Counted from the first letter of the stretch, positions 44,482 to 55,527 are shown. The stretch: 64,000 nucleotides of DNA from Sorex araneus (GCF_027595985.1 NC_073311.1:45489974-45553973); one strand, 5' to 3'. The notes: a model not told the origin generated them from the sequence alone. Numbers and translations: made by a program.

Positions 44482-44655
44482 GCGGGGCCTGCGCAAGTCC
44501 AGCGGGTAAGGCACTTGCCTTGCATGCGGCCGACCTGGGTACAATCCCCAGCATTCCACATGGTCCCCCGAGCACTGCCAGGAGTAACTCCCGAGTGCAG
44601 AGTCAGAGAAACCCTGGAGCACTGTCAGGTGTGGCCCAAAAACAAACTCCCCAAA
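44482..44655 (+). mobile_element. SOR-related SINE
   Basis: GGGGCCTGCGCAAGTCCAGC head, GGGTACAATCCCCAGCATTCC, ending GTGTGGCCCAAAAACAAAC. Confidence 0.85.
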
Positions 44656-44699
44656 GAAAGAACTAGAAGCGAAAGGTTTAATCAGTGGTTTTCAATGGT

Positions 44700-45765
44700 T
44701 AGTCTATAAAAAGACTGAGAGCAGTGGTTTAAACCACATTATCTTGTCATACATTGTCTTGTGCCTGGAAGTGGCACAAGATTAACATTTTAATGAACAT
44801 CATTAGCTCGTGCACCTTAGTCTCCTGTACAAAATGCTTCTCAAGTCCATGCGGTTGTCAGAATTAACAAGCAGAAGCCTCTGCCGAGGGGAGTGCTGGG
44901 CGCTGTCAGCCTCGCAGACACGCCGCCGCTCCCTCCTTCTAGCCGTCTTTAATCGCCTCAGTCCAAACCTTTCTGCCCTCTCACACTCTCTCCTTTCTGC
45001 ATTAAAACCTGCCCTATACTTAATCCCCTGGCTCCCTATCCTCCTGAAATCTGATCCATGACGAAACTTAAACATTCCCTCCTTTCACCCCCAAATTCCC
45101 TCTACCCCGTGCCTCCTTAGCGGCGACCCTACCTAACTCTGCCCATGGAACGTGGGTGAAACTTGTTAGATACATTCTGACACTCCAATGCTTGTCCCTG
45201 GGTCTGAAACTTCCGATGAGAGACAGCTCTAAGCTCTAAGGGCTGAGCAGAGCCCTTGCATGTTGGAGGCCTGGGTTCCACCACTGACACCAAACAGTCA
45301 CTGACCTCCTAGCACCACCAGGGGGTCCTAGTCCCTCCCGGTTGCCCCCAACTTTACAAAGCAGACTGTGGATTGCAGGTGAACGGGTCTGCAAATGTTC
45401 ACCAAGTCGGCTTGTATTTCCGGCCTAGGTCCCTGCTGGTGATGTAACCCTCACAACACAGGCAGTCCTGTCCTCACTGTGCAGAGCAGACAAATGCCAC
45501 GTAAACTGGGGGCAGGGCCAGGGCGAGGAATCAGCCCGTGAATGCGTCTAAGGCACAGGTTCTAGAATGTGACCTTTGGTTTGAATTCCCTGCCACGAAA
45601 CCTCGAGAACACGGAGCGAGAAAAGGGTACCGTATGAAGACTTAGTGTCATACAATAGGAATACGCAGAAAATATTATACAGCTACGGAATAATTACAAA
45701 TAATTGCTACTGCCAAGGAAGACAAAGATGCTTTGTTTCACGCAGGAAGAGCTTGTTCCAGTTTG
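44700..45765. other. NFYB: NFYB intron, no recognised gene
   Basis: Pyrimidine-rich patches (44880-45120). A possible ID-like fragment lies at 45238-45300 (GGGCTGAGCAGAGCCCTTGC). No family signature in the open frames. Confidence 0.5.
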
Positions 45766-45771
45766 TTTGTT

Positions 45772-45936
45772 CTGTTTGGGGGCCACACCCAGCAGTGCTC
45801 AGGGCTTACTGTGCCTCAGCACTCAGGGATCACTCCGGGAGGCGGGACCACATGGGATGCCAGAGATCAGACCCAGGTTGGCTGCATGCAAGGCAGACGC
45901 CCTCTCCACTGTGCCAACTGCGGCCCCCTGGAGAGC
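45772..45936 (-). mobile_element. SOR-related SINE
   Basis: GGGGGCCACACCCAGCAGTGC to CTGTGCCAACTGCGGCCCC. Confidence 0.8.
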
Positions 45937-46393
45937 TTACTCTGGAAGAGGCGTCACTAGTCCGGGAGTCAAGGAGAGCTGCAGGATATGGCACGGAGAA
46001 AAAGGCACAGAAAGACGGCAAGTGTTGCTGGTAAAGAAACGGGGAAACGAGAGGAGGGGGTTGGAACCAGCAGCTGAGGCAGAAGACTCGGAAGGGCCAC
46101 ACTGCTCACTCGGGGTGAGAGCACGGGCAGCATGAAAAGCAGACTGGGACCCGGGACAGGACACTGGGCTACGAGCACGGACTCAGGAATCCTCTGATAA
46201 ACACCGTCGACAGTGCTGGCGAGGCCCTCTCAGGATGGCCTCAGGATGCCTCTAGATTCCTGCAGCCGGGGAGACGGCTGGGGAAGGTCCAGGGGAGGAG
46301 AGCTGGGCAGCGGGAGAACCCAGTCATGAATGTCCAGGGGAACTAGGAGGCCCAGTGGTGACCCTCACGATCCCGATAGAAGAACAGAGAAAC

Positions 46394-46562
46394 GGGGGAC
46401 AGAGCGATAGTGCAGCGGGGAGGGCATTTCCCTCGCACGCGGCCGACCTGGGTTTCATGCCCGGCATCCCATATGGTCCCCTGAGCACTGCCAGGAGTAA
46501 TTCCTGAGTGCAGAATCAGGGAGTGACCCAAAAAGAAAGAACAACAACAACAACAACAACAA
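46394..46562 (+). mobile_element. SOR-type SINE with (AAC)n tail
   Basis: GGGGGACAGAGCGATAGTGC head; tail AAGAACAACAACAACAACAAC rather than poly(A). Confidence 0.92.
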
Positions 46563-46739
46563 AACAGAAATCCACGTATGAATCCAATCTACACGGAGAC
46601 AGGACGGGTTGGGTAATGACAAAGACCGTGGGTAACCGATCAAGCATTAATCCACGAGGTCTGGTAAGCAAAGACAGGCACAATTAAGTCCCATTAATTT
46701 TATAGCTTAATCTAATTATTTTATTGAACTCATAAAGTT

Positions 46740-46830
46740 CAGACCTGGTTTGATCCCTGGCAGCCACACGATCCCCTCGGGTACCACCAGAAGCCACCTG
46801 AGCACAGAATGGAGTAGCTTACACACAAAA
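46740..46830 (+). mobile_element. SINE fragment
   Basis: GACCTGGTTTGATCCCTGGC, then ACCACCAGAAGCCACCTGAGC; head missing. Confidence 0.55.
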
Positions 46831-46945
46831 ACAAAAGGCCCCACTTATAAAACATGTGCCATGAATGGTCAGTGGGCTAAGCTAATAAATTTGCTGATAC
46901 ATATGTCTTAATCTAGCTAGGTTCAAACTAAGAATCTGCAGTCAG

Positions 46946-47135
46946 GGCTGGAGACCTAGTCCAGCGGGCAGGGCACTTGCCTCGCAAACAGCCCACCCTG
47001 GGTTTGAGTCCCGGCACCACACGTGGTCTCCCGAGCACCGCCAGGAGTGATTCCTGAGTGCAGAGCCAGGAGTAACCCCTGAGCACCACCGGGCACAGGC
47101 ACCTTCTCCACCCCGCAAAACAAAACAAAACAAAA
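46946..47135 (+). mobile_element. SOR-related SINE
   Basis: GGGCTGGAGACCTAGTCCAG head; tail (AAAAC)n. Confidence 0.85.
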
Positions 47136-47492
47136 AGTTGCAGTCAACAGTTCCCTCTCAGACGTTTCACATCCACTGAACATTCTGGGAGTAACCCCTG
47201 CCCTGCAGTGCTCATCAGGCCGATGCATGTTAGGTGACGGAGGAAGCCTGAGCATGACTGGCCGGAGAAGAGCCGGAGTCTCGGGGCTTCGCGGGGTTGG
47301 TTCCTGACAGCGTGGTCCCTCTACACTCTAAGTTACTGACCGCACGTAACACTTAAAGTTGCATCTCAAAGAGGGGCAACACTGTGATTCAGCCAAGAGG
47401 TGACCAGGTATGCAGGTTCCTGCAACTCCAGGCACAAACCCTAACTCTGGGGAAGGTGACACCCCACTTTCAGTCATGTGTCCTGCCACCCC

Positions 47493-47663
47493 CCTTTTTC
47501 CTGGCTGTTGGGTCACACTCAGCGATGCTCAGGGGTTACTCCTGGCTCTGCACTCAGGAATCACTCCTGGCAGTGCTCAGGGGACCATATACTGGGGGTC
47601 CAACCCGTATATGGCAACGTGCAAGGCAAACGCCCTCGCCGCTGTGCTATCGCTCCAGCCCCT
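47493..47663 (-). mobile_element. SOR-type SINE
   Basis: CTGTTGGGTCACACTCAGCG to ATCGCTCCAGCCCC; CAGTCATGT on both sides is the target-site duplication. Confidence 0.92.
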
Positions 47664-47749
47664 CAGTCATGTATCTTTATGTTCAGCCTCGGTATTCCCT
47701 TGTCTGAAATGGAGTTGAAGCGAACGGCATACTTAGAAAAAGAGTACTG

Positions 47750-47942
47750 AAGCTAGAGAGACGGTACACCACGTAAGGCACTTGCCTTGCACGCAGCCAA
47801 CCTGGGTTTGATCCCCAGCATCCCCTAAGGTCCTCTGCACACTTCCAGGAAGAACTGTTGAGTGCAGAGCTGAGAGTAAGCCCTGAGCACTGTTGGCTTT
47901 GAGTGCCCCCCACCCCGACCTATCACCACCAAATAAATAAAT
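47750..47942 (+). mobile_element. SOR-related SINE
   Basis: GAAGCTAGAGAGACGGTACAC head, GGGTTTGATCCCCAGCATCCC, (AAAT)n end. Confidence 0.82.
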
Positions 47943-48271
47943 ATTCCTTCTGGTAAGAACGCAACAAATGTGACAAGCTGATAACTGACCCCGCAAATAC
48001 CCTTCTCATCTGCTCTCCAGGGTGCAAGTCTCCCCTCTCATAAAACCCACCCTCCCACCTGTTCTTGGGATCACACTCCTCCCTGTCTCTTTGGGGACAA
48101 GAAATACAAAGACCCCCTCACCTCCAGTTGATCTTCACTCTCCCTTAAACACGCTTGACTCCCTCCTAAAACTGAGAGCACAAGGAAGCGAGGAAAGTCT
48201 GAGTCCCTACGCACTTCCTCGTCCCTACTTAAACTCCCTGCCGCGTGTTTTCACCCCAAGATGAGAGTGAG

Positions 48272-48425
48272 ACTATTCTTTTGTTTTTGTGCCACCCCTG
48301 GGGGTTTACTCCTGGCTCTGTGCTCAGGGTCGAATCCTGGCAGTGCTGGGGACTGAACCGGGGCCAGGGGCAAGCAAGGAAAGCGCACTGACCCCAGACT
48401 CCGTCTCTGGTCCGAGGCTGCTCTT
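48272..48425 (-). mobile_element. Old SOR-related SINE
   Basis: GTTTTTGTGCCACCCCTGGG to CCGTCTCTGGTCC. Confidence 0.6.
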
Positions 48426-48429
48426 AGCA

Positions 48430-50040
48430 GTCAAAGCACCGCTTTTACTCTCTTGGGGTTCTTGGCAGTGGGGACCCCTGCAGATCCGACATGAATACTT
48501 GGAACTCCCCTCTCCCCTTGACTGCCAAGGCAGTCTTCTTTCCACCTAATTCCTATTTACTAATTTTCTCCAAAGTAATCTTTTCCTCGCTCTCCTCTTA
48601 TTCCCAAATGGATTCATTACACACCACGTCGATGCTTCGAACATCTGCGATCATCTCCTGCCTGCTAGCTTCCTCAAACAAGAGCTGCCTGTAGAATGTG
48701 CTGGATATCACATGCCCGCACATGGCAGACACTGCACACGCGAACGCGCCTCCCAGCCCCGGCAAGGCGGCAACGGAGAGGAGCTCTCCGGGTCCTTTGC
48801 GAATTGTCACCCATCAAACCCGGAACCTCACACGCAGATGCAGAGCAAGTGGCCCACTCTTGACTCCAGGTCTAATACCAATAGCATCCTTTTTATAGGC
48901 AAAATATGTCAGTCATTCCAGGCTCTCCCCCTCCTTCAAGTTCTAGCTAGTCTGTCACTTCTTCGTGTTGTCACCGGGAGAAGCGTCTCCTTCCCTACCC
49001 CCACTGAGTCACTCCCCAGCCCCGCAAAGGGCAGATGAGCTCCAAGACGCTCTCCGAAACACCACTTCGACAGCTCTGGACCCGAGAGTGGTTCTAGAAG
49101 CCCGCCGGCCCGTAACCTAACGGAAGGGCCTTCCACCTGTCTCCGGGCCTTGGAAACAGCGAGGGTGCTGCGTGCCTGGTGCCGGGCCCCTGGGCGCTGC
49201 CGCTCTCCTCTTTCAGCAGGGAGGCGACTGCCAATGGAGGAAGTGAGTTGTGACATGCCTGAGGTCACAGATAACAGCGCGGATCCCAGGGCATGGCAAG
49301 CGGTATCTTGTCACTCGATTATCCTGCCTGCCCCACGGAGACCAGGCAGTGGCCCCATCCCCCGGCCCCGAGGGACCTCCAGAGACAGCCGAGCAGTGCT
49401 GGGGAGCAGACCCCGGACGGGACAGGGCTCAGGTCCCTCTGCACGCAGGGCACGGGGCTCTGACCACTGAACTCTCCCCGGCAGCACCAGGGTTTTGCCT
49501 GCCTAAATCCCACTCAGTCTTCAAGGCCCCACGGAGGCCTGCTGGCCCCTCCGCGACCTTCCCCAAGGCGAAGGTCTACCACACCTCCCTTCTTTTCTCT
49601 TGGGCTCCACTTCAAACCAGTATTTCCTAGGGACCAGGATGAAGTTCTGGGGCCCAGCACTTGCCTTGACGAGGGTGAGGCCCTAGGTCTGATCCCCGGC
49701 TTGCAGAAACAGAACCCAGACCCAACCCCAGGACGTCCTGTCCTGCACAAAACTGTCCTTCAGATATTCGATGGGACGCAAGACCTACCCGCTGAACACA
49801 CAGCCCGTAAGAGCTGGGAGAAGCTTTTCACCCCGTAACCCTGACGGCCCTTAAGGACCCCTGGGAACCAAGCCATGTCAGACATGAAACCCCAGGAAGA
49901 CCCGGAGCGGGCCCGGGGACTGTCTGACCTGAGAGGCGTCCACTCCATCAGGAATCACCAATTTATGTCAGTTATGGTTTTTGTCTCCAAGCAATTACTG
50001 CTCAAATCAAATTAACAAGTAACATGGTAAGCACACTTAC
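48430..50040. other. NFYB: NFYB intron, little recognised
   Basis: Moderately GC-rich; decayed SINE-like scraps at 49385-49480 and 49640-49705 (GGCCCAGCACTTGCCTTGAC). No exon found. Confidence 0.5.
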
Positions 50041-50046
50041 TGTCAT
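50041..50046 (-). CDS. NFYB: NFYB start codon segment (exon 50041-50120)
   Basis: The exon spans 50041-50120 on the minus strand (acceptor atcttctag, donor gtaagt) and carries 74 bases of 5' UTR plus ATG ACA, the first two codons (Met-Thr), which join MDGD of the next exon. I chose this start because it restores the known MTMDGD N-terminus and total length. No upstream ATG lies in this exon. Confidence 0.93.
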
Positions 50047-50121
50047 GAAACACGGTCGTCCGTGGATTCAGACTCAAGAACACCGGGTAAAAAGGTGCCC
50101 AATCTTTGCCCACTTTCAACC

Positions 50122-51420
50122 TAGAAGATAAACATCTATTAGAAAGATATAGCCTAGAGGCTTCCTGCCTAGTTAAAATTAGAAGACACATATAATTTTA
50201 ACTCCTGTTCTTACTCACTGGAGCCCCGGGTATAAAACAATGCAAAAAAGCAGGCACCTGATAAATGTTAAATCAGAAAATTCCGGAGAAGCCTGAGAAC
50301 TTAATCTAATATAATCCTGAACTTAGTCACAGTCAATGTAAATACTCATTGTAACATGTCAAGTCACATATGCAAGCCCCCCAATTATACATCTAAACTA
50401 TTTAAAATAGTCGTGCCTTACTCATCAACTTAAATGGGACGGTGGGTTCTTAATGCTTTAGAATGAGTCTTCAGGGTCCACGAGCTCAAGAAAAATCTAT
50501 CTGAGAACATAATGCCTTCAAATTAAATAGCTCAGATTATTCTGGAAAGAATCACTGCGCCAGAGAACACACACTGAAGAGTACACTCAATTAAGACCTT
50601 TATTTCTACTTTTAAAGCAACACCACCATTTTGGAATAAAATTGCATCTCAATAGCACTTCATTCCCACTGTAAAGTATAAATAGCTGAATAAATTGACA
50701 TCAATTACAACGTTACAATTTCCATTTCTCATTTGCTCTTGCCCTTTTTCAAGTGAAACAATTAAATGGGGGGTGGGGGGGGCTATGTCAAAACAAAAAC
50801 ATACCCTTCCAAGTGTGAATTTTAAAGGCAGAAAACACATTCAAATTCCCCTTCCAGCACCAAATCGAGCAAAGAGCAGCAGAGAAACCGCTGCCAGTGA
50901 ATTCCGATTTCCAAAATGCCTTTACAAGGGGGTCCAGGCAGCAGGGACGCTGCCAGAGCTGACGCTGGAATACGGGAATAACAGTATCTCCTTTTCAGAT
51001 CCCGGGCTCCCTCCTAGTCCAAATTCCTTCCTTGCTAGCTGGGGTCATTTTATTTATTTATTTATTTTTTAAAAGGATGTTTTAAGAGGGAGGGAAACAA
51101 AACAAAACAAAACCCCGGGAGTGCTTAAGCTCTGGGGGGGGGGGGTGGAGGTGTTTATGTATTTTTGCGGCACCCCGCTCTCCGCTCTCCTCCTCCCCCC
51201 ACCCCGACCTCACAGTCATTCACCCCAATAGTTTGTGTGTCTTTTGGTGCACAGAGCCAAAGCGTTCATAGGGTCTATATTTTCTTCCGGGCAGGTCGTG
51301 ATAAATGTGCACGCTGGGGGGGCAGGGGGGGAATGTATACATCTGTTTAACATTGGAAGAAATGCAAATCTGTATGGGGGGGGGAAGCAGCCAACCCTCC
51401 TCCCCTCCACCCTCCCTCCA
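50122..51420. other. NFYB: NFYB first intron, proximal
   Basis: AT-rich up to about 51120, then G-runs (51136, 51319, 51379). No exon or SINE. The SINE-free state is notable beside the promoter. Confidence 0.6.
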
Positions 51421-52242
51421 TTCTTTGGCACCGACCCCCGCCCCAGCAGCAGCACCCCCCACCCGCCGCCCCGAGTGTCTTGCATGCAGCCCCGCCAGGG
51501 GCCCCCCGAAACTCGGGAGCAGCAGCAGCGGGGCGCGGGGGTGGGGGGCGGGCGGGCACCGAGTGGCCTTTTAAGGGAATCGGGCTCCAACTTTGCCGAC
51601 TTGCCCGCCGCGAGACCCCCGCGGATGAATGAGCGCGGCGCGCCCGCGTCCCGGGCCAGGGTCCCTGCGGCGTCCGGGGCTGGGGGGTGGGGACCCCCGC
51701 GGCTGCCCGGGGCCGCCCCGGACCCCGCGGCGAGCGTGGCCCCCGGAGTAGGGGGGGGAGCGGCGCCCCGGAATTCTTTGTTCTCGCCGACTGGGGGCGC
51801 GGGGAGGGGGGGGGTGGTCCGGCACAGCCTCTTCCCCCACGCCCCGAAAACAAAATAATGATATTAATAAGAATGCAGCCGGGAAACCCCCCTCCTCACA
51901 CACACACCCAGCCCGGGCGCTGCCTGGCCCCACCGCGGGGCCCCGCCAGATGGCCGCGTCCCGGCCCGCGTCCCCCGCGCCCCCGCGCCCCCGCGCCCCC
52001 GGCCGCGACCTGTCAGTCCCGCCCGAGCGCAGCCCCCCGACTCGCCCCGGCCCCGGCCCGGGCCCCGCGCCCAACGCCCGCCGCCGCCCGGGGCGCACAA
52101 AGCGGCCGCGCCCGGGGCGCCCCCCGCCGCCGCCGCCCCGGGACCCCCTTCCCGGGGAGCCCCGCACAAAATGGAGCCGCGACGGCGCCCCGAGCCCGGC
52201 CCGCCGCGGCCCGCACAAAGAGCCGCGCCGCAGCGCACGGAC

Positions 52243-52315
52243 CCGGCCCGGCCCGCCCCGGCCCCGGCCCGGCCCCGGCCCCGGCCCGGCCCGGCCCGGC
52301 CCGGCCCGACCCGGC
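52243..52315. repeat. (GGCCC)n/(GGCCCC)n GC tandem tract
   Basis: CCCGGCCCGGCCCGCCCC followed by mixed GGCCC and GGCCCC units, ending CCCGACCCGG. It lies just downstream of the likely NFYB start and may form G-quadruplexes on the minus (sense) strand. Confidence 0.85.
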
Positions 52316-52429
52316 GGGCGGGAGGGCGGCGAGTGGCCCCCCGGCCGCGGCGGCGTTGGCGGCGGGGACGGCGCCGGGAGGAGACGGACATTTCATTCGA
52401 GCGAAAGTGGAGTCGCTCTAGGAGCGATC

Positions 52430-52434
52430 ATTGG
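52430..52434 (-). promoter_or_regulatory. CCAAT box 1 (NF-Y site)
   Basis: ATTGG on + in GATCATTGGCCGAAG; CCAAT on the NFYB strand. Confidence 0.75.
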
Positions 52435-52454
52435 CCGAAGCGAGACACAAACCT

Positions 52455-52459
52455 CCAAT
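52455..52459 (+). promoter_or_regulatory. CCAAT box 2 (NF-Y site)
   Basis: CCTCCAATGCAG, 25 bases from box 1. Confidence 0.7.
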
Positions 52460-52482
52460 GCAGCCCTGGTTGGCTCCCGTCT

Positions 52483-52487
52483 CCAAT
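52483..52487 (+). promoter_or_regulatory. CCAAT box 3 (NF-Y site)
   Basis: GTCTCCAATCGGCTG, 28 bases from box 2; CCAATCGG is close to the preferred NF-Y site. Confidence 0.75.
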
Positions 52488-53059
52488 CGGCTGTTTGGTT
52501 GGACAGAAAATGGCTGCGAAGGAACCAGTCCCAGCGCGGAGCTCCGCTTCCAGGACGCGGCCTCCCCTCCCTCCGCCGCCCGCCGCTCCCTCGGCGCGAC
52601 ACCCTCCCGCCGCGCCGCCCGCCCGCGCGCCGCAGGCCCCGCCCCGGGCCCGCCCCCGGCGCGCCCGCCCCGCCCCCGGGCCCGCCCCGGGCGGCAGGCC
52701 CCGCCCCCGCGCGCCGGCCCCGCCCCCGGCCGCCCGGCTCGCCGCGGGTTTCCCCGGGCCGCCCCCCGGCCCCCGGCCCCGGCGCTCTCCCTCCGGGTCC
52801 GCGCGGGCCCGCCTCGCTCCCGCAGGGTTGCAGCGTTTGCCCGGGCCTGGGGGAGATGGATGCGGCGCGCCCTCCCCCCGCCCACACCTCCACGTGCCAA
52901 AGGCCGCCCCCCCCCCCCCCCCCCGGGCCGGGCGCCCTGACTTTGCAGGGGCAGAAGCCGCCGGCCCTCCGGCCGCCAGGGGCACTCTGAGCTCCCCCCC
53001 CCCGGGGGTTGTATTTGCAAGGGTGGGCACCTCCGGAGCCGCCGGCAGTCCGCAGCTGC

Positions 53060-53887
53060 TGCCCACCCCCCTCCACACACACGCACACCCGTGAACGTCG
53101 CCAAATGCACGACGACGTGCTTTTGACACTTCGGTCGTGGAGTTCGGGGGGTTGGATTTGGGGGTTACCGGTTTTCTTTCCTCTTTTAAATTTTTTTAAT
53201 TTTTTCTTTTTTTTTTTTTCCTTTCCGAGTTTATCTAATGATGCTGCCCTCAGGTTGAACGGGGTGGCTAGTCTAGCCAGACGATTGCCCCCCTGACTTA
53301 AGGCGTTGCGTTTCCTATTCCCCCAGTCCATCCCAACCCCTACCCCCCAAGTAGTCGGAACCTGACATGTGACTTTTCGCGACCAGATGGCATCTGGTGG
53401 GCCAGGATCCGCCTCGGGTCCCGCCTGACTGTGCAGTCTGGCTGAGTCCCACTCGCAGCGGGGTTCAGAACCCCCCAGTTCAGGCCCGGAGCCCCGGGAA
53501 ACACCTTCCCCTCCCTTCCACGGGGCCCAGGGGCGTGGGGCCATATTCAGCTTCCCAGCTGTGACCCTTTAAAGCATATATGGACGGGCTTTATTTCTAG
53601 AATTGCTACTGTTTCTCCGCATTATTTTAACGTTTCCGGAGCCGAGCAGGAAGCAGAGATGAATGCAATTCCCTGACTGATAACAAAAGGAGTGAGTTGC
53701 AAGGAGGGCAGCGGCAACGGGCAATGGCTTTGAGTTCTAGCGCCTTTCTTCACTCCTGGGCCCCTGGTAGAAGTCTTTAAGAATAGAGTAACAGCTTCTA
53801 ATATTGTGAGTACTCCTGGTAGGTTCTCTATTATGAGAATACTAATGCGTCCTTGGTTTGTTTGGAACTAATACAAAGGCACTTAAT

Positions 53888-53935
<48 letters not shown>

Positions 53936-54075
53936 TCTCTTTTCAAAAAAGCGCATTGCTTATCCTCACCAAGTATCTCACTTGTTTGTTTCTATAGATC
54001 TTTGCTTTTTTCACTCTGGCAAAGTTGGTGTTCTCTCTTGAACACCTGCTTCTCTCTTACTCACCCCTCATATTG
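53060..54075. other. Upstream flank of the CpG island
   Basis: T-rich run at 53185-53222 and a (CA)n at 53890-53933. No gene is recognised, although a divergent transcript from the island cannot be excluded. Confidence 0.5.
53890..53935. repeat. (CA)n microsatellite
   Basis: About 22 uninterrupted CA units. Confidence 0.97.
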
Positions 54076-54076
54076 T

Positions 54077-54245
54077 GCTTGCTTTGTGGCCACATATGGC
54101 AGTTTGCAGGGCTTAGGCCTGGCTCTGCACTGGTCAATCACTCCTGAGGTTACTCTGGGGACCATATGGGATGCCAGGGATCGAACCAGAGTCGACTGCA
54201 TGCAAGGCAAATGCCCTACCTGCTGTACTATCATTCCAACCGCTG
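54077..54245 (-). mobile_element. SOR-related SINE
   Basis: GTGGCCACATATGGCAGTTTG to CTATCATTCCAACC. Confidence 0.8.
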
Positions 54246-54329
54246 CAAACTTTTTTTCTATAAAAACTCTCAGGAGAGGGAGGGGAAGACAGACAGAGAT
54301 AGAGAGAAAGAGCCTACCATAGAGGCCAG

Positions 54330-54505
54330 GGGGAGGCGGGAACAGGAGGAAAACTGGGGACATTGGTGGTGGGAAATGTTTACTGGTGAAGGGAAGTATG
54401 CTGATCCCTTCCAACTGGTTTTGGAACATTATACAACGGAAAGCCAATCATGAACAATTTTGTAACTGTGTATCTCACTGTGATTCAATTAAAAACAACA
54501 AACCT
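54330..54505 (+). mobile_element. L1 3' end, truncated
   Basis: GGAAAACTGGGGACATTGGTG, AGCCAATCATGAACAATTTTG and CACTGTGATTCAATTAAAAAC. Confidence 0.72.
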
Positions 54506-54512
54506 CTCTTGG

Positions 54513-54690
54513 GGCCGAAGCAATGGTACAACCATTAAAAGGGGCACTTTCCTTGCAGGAAACCAGCCCAATTTCAACCCCTACCATCCTATACGGTTTC
54601 CTGAGCACCGACAGAAGTGATCCCTGAGTACAATGCTAGGAGTAACACTTGAGCAGATGTTACCAGATGTGGCCCCCAAAACAAAAAACT
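54513..54690 (+). mobile_element. SOR-related SINE
   Basis: GGGGCCGAAGCAATGGTACA head; ends GATGTGGCCCCCAAAACAAA. Confidence 0.75.
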
Positions 54691-54699
54691 ATTCTGTGG

Positions 54700-54862
54700 G
54701 CTGGGGGATAGTACGACAGGCGTTTGCTCTACACACAGGTCAAATCCCCGGCATCCCATATGGTCCCCAAGCACCACCAGGAATGACTCCTGAGTGCATA
54801 TCCAGAAGAAAACCCTGAGCACCTCCAAGGGTGGCCAAAACTTAAAAAATAAACTAAAAAAA
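54700..54862 (+). mobile_element. SOR-related SINE
   Basis: GGGCTGGGGGATAGTACGAC head; ends GGTGGCCAAAACTTAAAAAAT. Confidence 0.78.
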
Positions 54863-54919
54863 AAAATCTTTATATGTCATGAATTTTAATCCCCATCCAA
54901 CATTTTAATCCCATACTTT

Positions 54920-55082
54920 TTGCTTTAGAGCCACATCGGGCAGTGCTCAAGGCTTCCTTCTGGCTCAGTGCTCAGGGGTCACTCCTGGCAGTGCTCAGGG
55001 GGCTGTGTGTGGTGCTGAGGACTGAGCTTGGGATGGCCGCCTGCGAGGCTGGCCCCATGCACTGGACTGGCTCTCCGGCTCA
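54920..55082 (-). mobile_element. Old SOR-related SINE
   Basis: GAGCCACATCGGGCAGTGCTC to GACTGGCTCTCCGGCTC. Confidence 0.65.
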
Positions 55083-55367
55083 TTTTGAAACTATTTGCTA
55101 AATAGGAATAGAAACCCCTTCTCTCATGCTTGTCTTTCTCGAAGATTAAGTGGGGTGTGAGGAGTGAAACAAGGTGTTCAGAGGCGAAAAACATATCAAA
55201 AGGGAATATTAGATAGGAAAAAGCATGACTAACGTATTCCCTGGACAGCAGCTACTGACCCAACGGCGCACGGATGACTCCAGGAACTGAAGTATTTCAC
55301 TACCATTGATCGACTCTTGAGATGCCTGACTCAGGCTTCACAGACAGGGTGTTTAGAAGCCAGAGAG

Positions 55368-55527
55368 GGGCTGGAGAGATAGCACAGCGGGTAGGGCGTT
55401 TGCCTTGCACGCGGCCGACCCGGGTTCAAATCCCAGCATCCCACATGGTCCCCTGAGCACAGCCAGGGGTAATTCCTGAGTGCAGAGCCAGGACTAACCC
55501 CTGTGCATCGCCAGGTGTGACCCAAAA

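Larger units (their letters stand above)
28400..52400 (-). other. NFYB: NFYB gene (transcribed region)
   Basis: Complete coding region of the B subunit of nuclear factor Y on the minus strand, in seven coding segments from 50046 down to 29507. Together they total 624 bases, that is 207 codons plus stop, the known length of mammalian NF-YB. Every junction has AG/GT borders and matching phase. NF-YB pairs with NF-YC through H2B/H2A-like histone folds, and the dimer recruits NF-YA to bind CCAAT in promoters. Upstream is a CpG island with CCAAT boxes. The first, non-coding exon is in or near that island, but its donor could not be fixed. Confidence 0.95.
51420..53050. promoter_or_regulatory. NFYB: CpG island at the NFYB promoter
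   Basis: About 1.6 kb of very GC-rich, CpG-dense DNA free of SINEs. It holds CCAAT boxes, many GC boxes (CCGCCC, especially 52620-52740) and a GGCCC tandem tract. This fits a housekeeping-type, TATA-less promoter for NFYB read leftward. The long open frames here are an effect of base composition. Confidence 0.85.

Noticed and set aside
48491..48810. Open frames on both strands in the NFYB intron
   Set aside because: No family signature, no splice-consistent neighbours; probably chance.
52870..53100. Divergent gene start on the + strand from the CpG island
   Set aside because: No splice-consistent exon or known protein follows on +, so a divergent gene is not supported although a non-coding transcript is possible.
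51571..53544. Long overlapping open frames (up to 383 codons) in the GC-rich block
   Set aside because: They occur on both strands, are rich in Pro, Arg, Gly and Ala, show no domain, and are expected by chance in very GC-rich DNA of a CpG island.
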